DNA of 64,000 nucleotides from Debaryomyces hansenii CBS767. Taxonomy: Eukaryota > Ascomycota > Pichiomycetes > Serinales > Debaryomycetaceae. The stretch covers positions 248,001 to 312,000 of the forward strand of contig NC_006043.2 of the NCBI RefSeq assembly GCF_000006445.2, in the 5' to 3' direction. This document shows positions 59,210 to 64,000 of this stretch, one piece after another. The stretch's first letter is position 1; the number at the start of each line of letters is the position of its first letter. A program made the position numbers and the translations under genes. A model generated the notes under the pieces. That model was given only the letters and a program-made list of their open reading frames with translations, ran no database searches and had not been told where the DNA came from.

Positions 59210-61375
59210 TTAATAAGTAACGATATCTATATCATCATCATCCACATTCCATTCTCTATTATTTGTATGGAGGTCCCAAATTTTCTTGATTTTTTTGAGT
59301 GTGAGGTCTGCACTTCTGGAACCAGCTTCAGTTGAAATATTAAAACACTTCATAATCAACTGCTTATGTTCTTCGGAGATACAGTTGATTCCAGCTATAT
59401 ACATTGGCCATTGAAGCATCATTACACAAACCTTTTTTGATGACAAATCTTCCAGATATGACTCCAAAAAAACCATTGGTTCCATTAACTTGCATATCAA
59501 GGATTGAACTTGAGCTGATTTATATGATAATTGAAAACAATGGGTAATGATTATCATAAGTGAGGCTAATGCATAAATCTGGTGGCAAATGTCCATCCAA
59601 CTAATCACATGCTCTACATTGTTAATCATAACAGTTTCAAGTAACAAATTATCTGGAATTATTCCATCTTTAAAATCCAGAGGTTGTAGAAAGTATTTTT
59701 TGGTAACGAATTCAATATTTGTCTGTGCATGAAATTCAGATATTAATCTGATATACTCAAATGTATCATCAGGTTTAAATTTATTACCCTTGGATCTAGC
59801 CTTATTCAAAATTTTTATTAAATCTCTCAAGTGAGGGATACAAGAATTATGATAACCACATAATAAATTAAAGCCGTCATCTCTTACTATCCCTAGATCT
59901 CTTAAAGCCTTTATTTCATGTGGATCACCAGCGCAAATTAATAGATCTACTTCCGATTCCTTAAGTGTACCTCCAAATTTAGAACTTAAACCTGCTAAAG
60001 TTTCATAAGATGCAAACATGAATTTACAGAATATCATCAATTTGGAATTTCTTAGCCTCGGATACTTAAGACTATTTGATGAATATCTTAATAGTATGTC
60101 TTTCGCACCTCTCAAGTGTGGTCTCCATTCTTGTTTGGAACTCAATGCATTTATACCAGTTAATAATAAGACAGTGATTAACACAGAATCTATATTAGAT
60201 GCCCATAATTTCTTATCCTTATCATCCCTATTCTTCAATGATGGCTCAAGCATTTTCAAACATTTTGAAAGATACTTAAAAAATGCTTCCTCATCTTCTG
60301 GCAAGTTGGTTTTTTCGAAACATGCTTTAGCTCCCAGTGCCAATATACCTGCAAGAAGAAACGGTTCTCCTGACGCACATTTAAGCAAAATGTCTCGCAA
60401 TGGATTGAAAAAAGCTTTTACTTTGTCATCATAAGAATTGAAAGGAAGAATTATTTCTGCAAATATATCGTAAAAGCCTGTAAGATATTTTTCTTCTCTT
60501 TTAGTTTTAACCTTGATAAAGTCTATAGGAATATGTCTTGGAATTGGTTCATCAAACTCTTCATTAGTATTAGTATTCATATTCAATTCTCCATCAGGTT
60601 CTTTATCCTTAGATATGAGCTCATCAAAGAAAGTGTCCACCGATTGAAAGTCATTGTCATGCATTTTAGTATCAAAATTAGCTTCGAACATAAAACTGTT
60701 AACAATATCGTTTAAGTCAGTGGCTAATAAGTTAAGGTCTTCCGGATTATCATAGAATCCATCCGAAGTTAAAAGTAGCATATTATTGTTATCGATCGGG
60801 TGACCTGTAGCAGGTGTAGCGTATGAGGAGCCTGATCGTTCTTCAGATAAGTTTTGAAAATTATTAGGATCATTGGAAATAGTAGAAGACAGAGATTGGG
60901 ATTTTCTTTCAGGAATCTCAACAGTTGAACTTGTGCCATTGCCATCTCGATCAATTCTTTGATGTGTATCGTTTAGTAAATTTAACATCGATGGCGGAGC
61001 TAATCTAGGTGGGTATAATTCTCTAATGTTAGATTGTGGTTGTATATATGCTGCAGTCTGTTGTTGATTATCCCTAATATTAGGATTTATATGCGTATCT
61101 ACGGTTGTGTGATGGCCACACGTATTAAAGGGCATTGATCCTTCAGGCGCTCTGTAAGAATCATAATTATCCATAAGTTTCCGTGACGCTCTTAGAACTC
61201 TTTCTCCAACCTCAGGATATGAGCAGCTCTTTTTCAACCTTTTGCATTGCCAGCAAGCTGGTTTTGCCTCGTCACACTTTATCTTACGTCGCTTGCATTC
61301 TCTGCATCCGTTTTTACTATAATCTCTTTTTTTCTTCTTTTTTTCATTATCAAACTTCAAAATACGAGTAGACAT
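59210..61375 (-). CDS. Zn2Cys6 transcription factor, LYS14-type
   Basis: The 721-residue regulator has its zinc cluster at about 21-48: SKNGCRECKRRKIKCDE, C-x2-C-x6-C-x6-C-x2-C-x6-C, followed by YPEVGERV. The NGCxECKRRxIKCDE signature is that of the Lys14 family, which in Candida-type yeasts is expanded into several paralogues whose targets are not all lysine genes. A long middle region (about 60-280) is Asn/Ser-rich. The rest (about 290-700) fits the fungal-specific regulatory domain with helical SLMIIITHCFQLSYKSAQ. The start is the first ATG. The preceding basic run KKKKKRDY may be a nuclear-localisation signal. The target genes cannot be named. Confidence 0.8.
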   Translation of the reverse strand: MSTRILKFDNEKKKKKRDYSKNGCRECKRRKIKCDEAKPACWQCKRLKKSCSYPEVGERVLRASRKLMDNYDSYRAPEGSMPFNTCGHHTTVDTHINPNIRDNQQQTAAYIQPQSNIRELYPPRLAPPSMLNLLNDTHQRIDRDGNGTSSTVEIPERKSQSLSSTISNDPNNFQNLSEERSGSSYATPATGHPIDNNNMLLLTSDGFYDNPEDLNLLATDLNDIVNSFMFEANFDTKMHDNDFQSVDTFFDELISKDKEPDGELNMNTNTNEEFDEPIPRHIPIDFIKVKTKREEKYLTGFYDIFAEIILPFNSYDDKVKAFFNPLRDILLKCASGEPFLLAGILALGAKACFEKTNLPEDEEAFFKYLSKCLKMLEPSLKNRDDKDKKLWASNIDSVLITVLLLTGINALSSKQEWRPHLRGAKDILLRYSSNSLKYPRLRNSKLMIFCKFMFASYETLAGLSSKFGGTLKESEVDLLICAGDPHEIKALRDLGIVRDDGFNLLCGYHNSCIPHLRDLIKILNKARSKGNKFKPDDTFEYIRLISEFHAQTNIEFVTKKYFLQPLDFKDGIIPDNLLLETVMINNVEHVISWMDICHQIYALASLMIIITHCFQLSYKSAQVQSLICKLMEPMVFLESYLEDLSSKKVCVMMLQWPMYIAGINCISEEHKQLIMKCFNISTEAGSRSADLTLKKIKKIWDLHTNNREWNVDDDDIDIVTY

Positions 61376-62100
61376 ATTGATTTAATAACATATAAAGCAA
61401 ATATTATGCATAAGTGATATGCTACTAATATATCATTAGTAGTTCGTTAACGAAATATTAAATTCACTATTTCAATATCAAAAGTGTCGTGTGAACAACA
61501 GTTTTTGTCTACAATCCTCTTCTTATCAAAGATGGCTACTTTTAAATGACAGGGGAAATAAACGTATCCCCAAATACCATAGAATTCGTTTTCTCTTCTT
61601 GACCTACTCAAGCGATACTTCAAGGTTCTGACTTTAAAGCATTCTTTATGGTTATATTTCTATTTCTAGAAGGATCCAAAAAAAGATATGGATATTGACT
61701 TGAGGTTCAGGATTATTCTTTCTTAACGTATCTCATATTTATGATTATTAACTTTATCAAAGGGCTTCTGGCCTGTTCTATTACCAACATTTATGAATCC
61801 AATTTTGCAACCTATCACAAAATATATGTCTATCCCCAAATGCGCTTCTTTGGTCGCATTAAGAATATGCAACAGAACAATTTGGTGAATTTTGCGCTTT
61901 CAATTATTCATTATGCAAATAGTGAATTCACGATATTACTGAATGCTACAAAACGAAAACCGCATCTAAGGTTTATGATAATTAACCCGGTCGTATTTTC
62001 CTGTAAAGAAGCCGATAATATATTAGTCAAATATATAAGTATATACGAATCCTTAACGCAATATTTGCGTTCTGTATGAAAGTTATTGAATTGAAAGATA
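61376..62100. other. Promoter of the LYS14-type gene and HSF1 3' region
   Basis: A 725-bp spacer. A short open frame at 61741-62079 exists but shows no recognisable protein features. ATATATCATTAGTAG sequences lie near the left start codon. I see no other gene. Confidence 0.4.
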
Positions 62101-64000
62101 CTATTGTTTTTTCCTCTTGGCATTACCATCATTAACTTCATCGATCGACCTTTTGTTAGACGAAGCATCGTTCAGATCGGAGTTCACTGAGTTACTAGCC
62201 TGCGAATTTGAAGCATTAGAGTTATCCAAGAATTCGTTGACATCAAACTCATCTATATCAGGCTTTTCATAATCGTCTGAATTCTGTTTATGATTCTGAT
62301 GTAGGCTTTGCAAATTTTGCAATTGTTGTTGTTGCTGTTGCTGTTGTTGCTGCTGAGCTGCTAATTTCTGAATCCAATCCTGAACTTGTTGGATCGACTG
62401 ACCCTGCTTAAAAATATTTTGCTCCAATCCATTCATTACTTCAGATGTATTATTTGACGAACCTAATGGAGTGCCAGATTTGATGTATTGTTGCCCAGGT
62501 GTATTAGGTACGCCAAAGTATGAATTATTTTGAGAATTTAACTCTGGGAAATAATGTCTTGGAGAAGAAACACCGGGTTCATTATTCATTAACTGCTGGT
62601 ATATTTTATTTACATTACTATTAGGAGAATCATTAGGGGTGTTTTCATATGACCTAATAATCTCCTCAATTGAACCACTGTTGCTGTTCCTTTGTGCTGT
62701 TTCTCTAGGAGAAGGATTATTTGATGGAGACTTTTGATATGCTTGATCCATCAACATTAAACGAGGTCTATTAAATGGACTGGGAGGCTGTGACGGCTGG
62801 TCTGTCATTGAGGGGACCTGTATAGGCTGGTGTGGTGCTTGGTTATGTGCTTGTGGAGGTTGCTGGTAATTATAAGTAGTCATCTGGTTATTGGAATTAA
62901 AATCATCAAGGCCAATTGAACCATTATCAACTTCCAATAATTTTCCTGCTGAGTTACCATAAACCGCAGCTAAGAATTTTAAAATCTTTTCTAAAGTTTG
63001 AGCCTGTTGTTGGTGTCTTTCTCTAGTCAAAAAATTTTCCTGCCATAAGGTTTTATTATCATTCCTTACCCTTCTTAAGTCTTCACCTATAGCAAATTGA
63101 TTGACCTTAATTTGATCCAATTCGTTCAAAACAGATTGAAAATTGAGATTTCCAGCTTCCAAGTGGTCCGATTCCTGACTAATGGTTTTATTTCTAACAA
63201 TTTTATCTAATAAGTCTTCCCTACCTCTTATGAAATAAGGATTCTCGAATTGCCAAATCTCATCGTTCGACTTGTCATCTTTATTAAGAGTACCATTACT
63301 GATATCTTGCACTTTATGCCACCCATACATGTTCAATTGTCTAACAAAACTGGCAAAATTATTATGCTTAAAATATTTAGGTAAGATAAGTTTCATGAAT
63401 TCTTCTCTGTGAAATACCTGAAATGTCTTCCCATTGTCATTCCATCTAATGTAATCATGGTTTGCAGGATCATTCACCATTGACCAAATCTTCATTACAA
63501 ATGCAGGTCTAGTTTTCGAACTGGAGGCTTCTTTGCGCTTTTTTGTGGTTGTAGTCACCGTATTCGTCTTCTTATCTTGGCTTTCGCTGGCCTTTGGCAA
63601 CGATAACGTGGGTGGGATATTTAAATTATTCGGTATAACAGATTCTGATAGCGGCGCCAATGGTGGTAATGAAGTCGTATATTTTGGTTGGCTAACCGTT
63701 GTCAATTGATTGTAATCATTGGATGATAATATTGGTGTCAATCCGCTTGGCTCCTGTTGGTTCGAATGAGTTTCTGCTTGCAGTTGCAGTATTGAGGAAA
63801 GTGATGATAGTTGTTCTTGTGGCTGATGTTGTCGATTCTGTTGGGTATGTTCATGTTGTGAGTTATCGTATATATCATTATAGTAATTATGCGGCGTATT
63901 TCCGGTAGAATTCATTAGGTTCTGGTCATATTGAGTATTATCTCTATTTATGACTTGAATGTCATCGCTGTTATCATTATCAAAGATTTCTATTATAGGA
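62101..64000 (-). CDS. HSF1: Heat-shock transcription factor HSF1 (5' end beyond right edge)
   Basis: Essential trimeric activator of chaperone genes through nGAAn repeats. The HSF DNA-binding domain (about 63540-63190) contains RPAFVMKIWSMVNDPANH and FASFVRQLNMYGWHKVQD, including the recognition helix, close to HSF1 (CTA8) of Candida albicans. A heptad coiled coil for trimerisation follows (FQSVLNELDQIKVNQFAIGEDLRRV). The long C-terminal part is Asn/Gln/Pro-rich with an 11-Gln run and ends in a basic KRKKQ. The frame is open from the ATG at 63915 back to base 64000 without a stop, encoding an acidic stretch (FDNDNSDDIQVIN). The true start is therefore probably outside the window. Confidence 0.93.
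   Translation of the reverse strand, partial: PIIEIFDNDNSDDIQVINRDNTQYDQNLMNSTGNTPHNYYNDIYDNSQHEHTQQNRQHQPQEQLSSLSSILQLQAETHSNQQEPSGLTPILSSNDYNQLTTVSQPKYTTSLPPLAPLSESVIPNNLNIPPTLSLPKASESQDKKTNTVTTTTKKRKEASSSKTRPAFVMKIWSMVNDPANHDYIRWNDNGKTFQVFHREEFMKLILPKYFKHNNFASFVRQLNMYGWHKVQDISNGTLNKDDKSNDEIWQFENPYFIRGREDLLDKIVRNKTISQESDHLEAGNLNFQSVLNELDQIKVNQFAIGEDLRRVRNDNKTLWQENFLTRERHQQQAQTLEKILKFLAAVYGNSAGKLLEVDNGSIGLDDFNSNNQMTTYNYQQPPQAHNQAPHQPIQVPSMTDQPSQPPSPFNRPRLMLMDQAYQKSPSNNPSPRETAQRNSNSGSIEEIIRSYENTPNDSPNSNVNKIYQQLMNNEPGVSSPRHYFPELNSQNNSYFGVPNTPGQQYIKSGTPLGSSNNTSEVMNGLEQNIFKQGQSIQQVQDWIQKLAAQQQQQQQQQQQLQNLQSLHQNHKQNSDDYEKPDIDEFDVNEFLDNSNASNSQASNSVNSDLNDASSNKRSIDEVNDGNAKRKKQ
62323..62355. repeat. 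Polyglutamine-coding trinucleotide run in HSF1
   Basis: Eleven consecutive Gln codons (mixed CAA/CAG on the minus strand) near the end of HSF1. The mixture of codons limits slippage, but such runs often vary in length between strains. Confidence 0.9.

Noticed and set aside
61741..62079. 112-codon ATG-started open frame between two regulator genes
   Set aside because: No recognised features and located in a probable promoter/3' region. Kept as noncoding unless transcription is shown.

Overview
This window looks like nuclear chromosomal DNA from a budding yeast of the CTG-Ser clade, most likely Debaryomyces or a close relative. It is AT-rich and densely packed with intron-poor genes. The two spliced genes have short introns with GTATGT or GTAAGT donors and a CTAAC branch site just before the acceptor. 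CTG codons are rare, and one in ALO1 lies where I recall a serine in the Candida albicans protein. A U2AF small-subunit gene is present, which baker's yeast lacks. The species assignment is an inference from these traits and from gene order.

Layout. 1-24 kb: ALO1 (cut by the left edge), ERG13, an unusually long MSC1, TUB1 (spliced), PGA3/AIM33-type reductase, pyridoxal reductase, U2AF35, an MMT-type metal transporter, CLU1, UFO1 and RPM2. 24-35.5 kb: a class I methyltransferase, an MNN1-family mannosyltransferase, OLA1, mL54, a secreted aspartyl protease, an ankyrin/dilute-domain protein and MRL1. 35.7-44.6 kb: SEC21, bL36m/RTC6, TCO89 (TORC1) and PAN2 (spliced, with an 18-nt first exon). 44.6-52 kb: a 1.5 kb gene-poor stretch, a small orphan gene, DBP3, ERO1 and a CCW12-type wall mannoprotein. 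52-64 kb: ARG81, dihydroxyacetone kinase, an orphan FAD oxidoreductase, a LYS14-type zinc-cluster regulator and HSF1 (cut by the right edge).

Most genes are housekeeping: sterol and erythroascorbate synthesis, cytoskeleton, mitochondrial translation and RNA processing, secretion, mRNA decay and stress transcription. Gene content is strongly syntenic with baker's yeast. ALO1, ERG13, MSC1, TUB1, PGA3, UFO1 and RPM2 sit together here but are split between the duplicated YML085-091 and YML124-128 blocks there, so this is an unduplicated arrangement. I see no mobile element, CRISPR, rRNA or tRNA. The parts most worth attention are the LEA-like expansion of MSC1, the hidden first exon of PAN2, tandem sterol-element-like repeats before ERG13, a CGACA motif cluster between OLA1 and mL54, a tandem duplication in the protease promoter, and the poorly understood FAD oxidoreductase/zinc-cluster pair.
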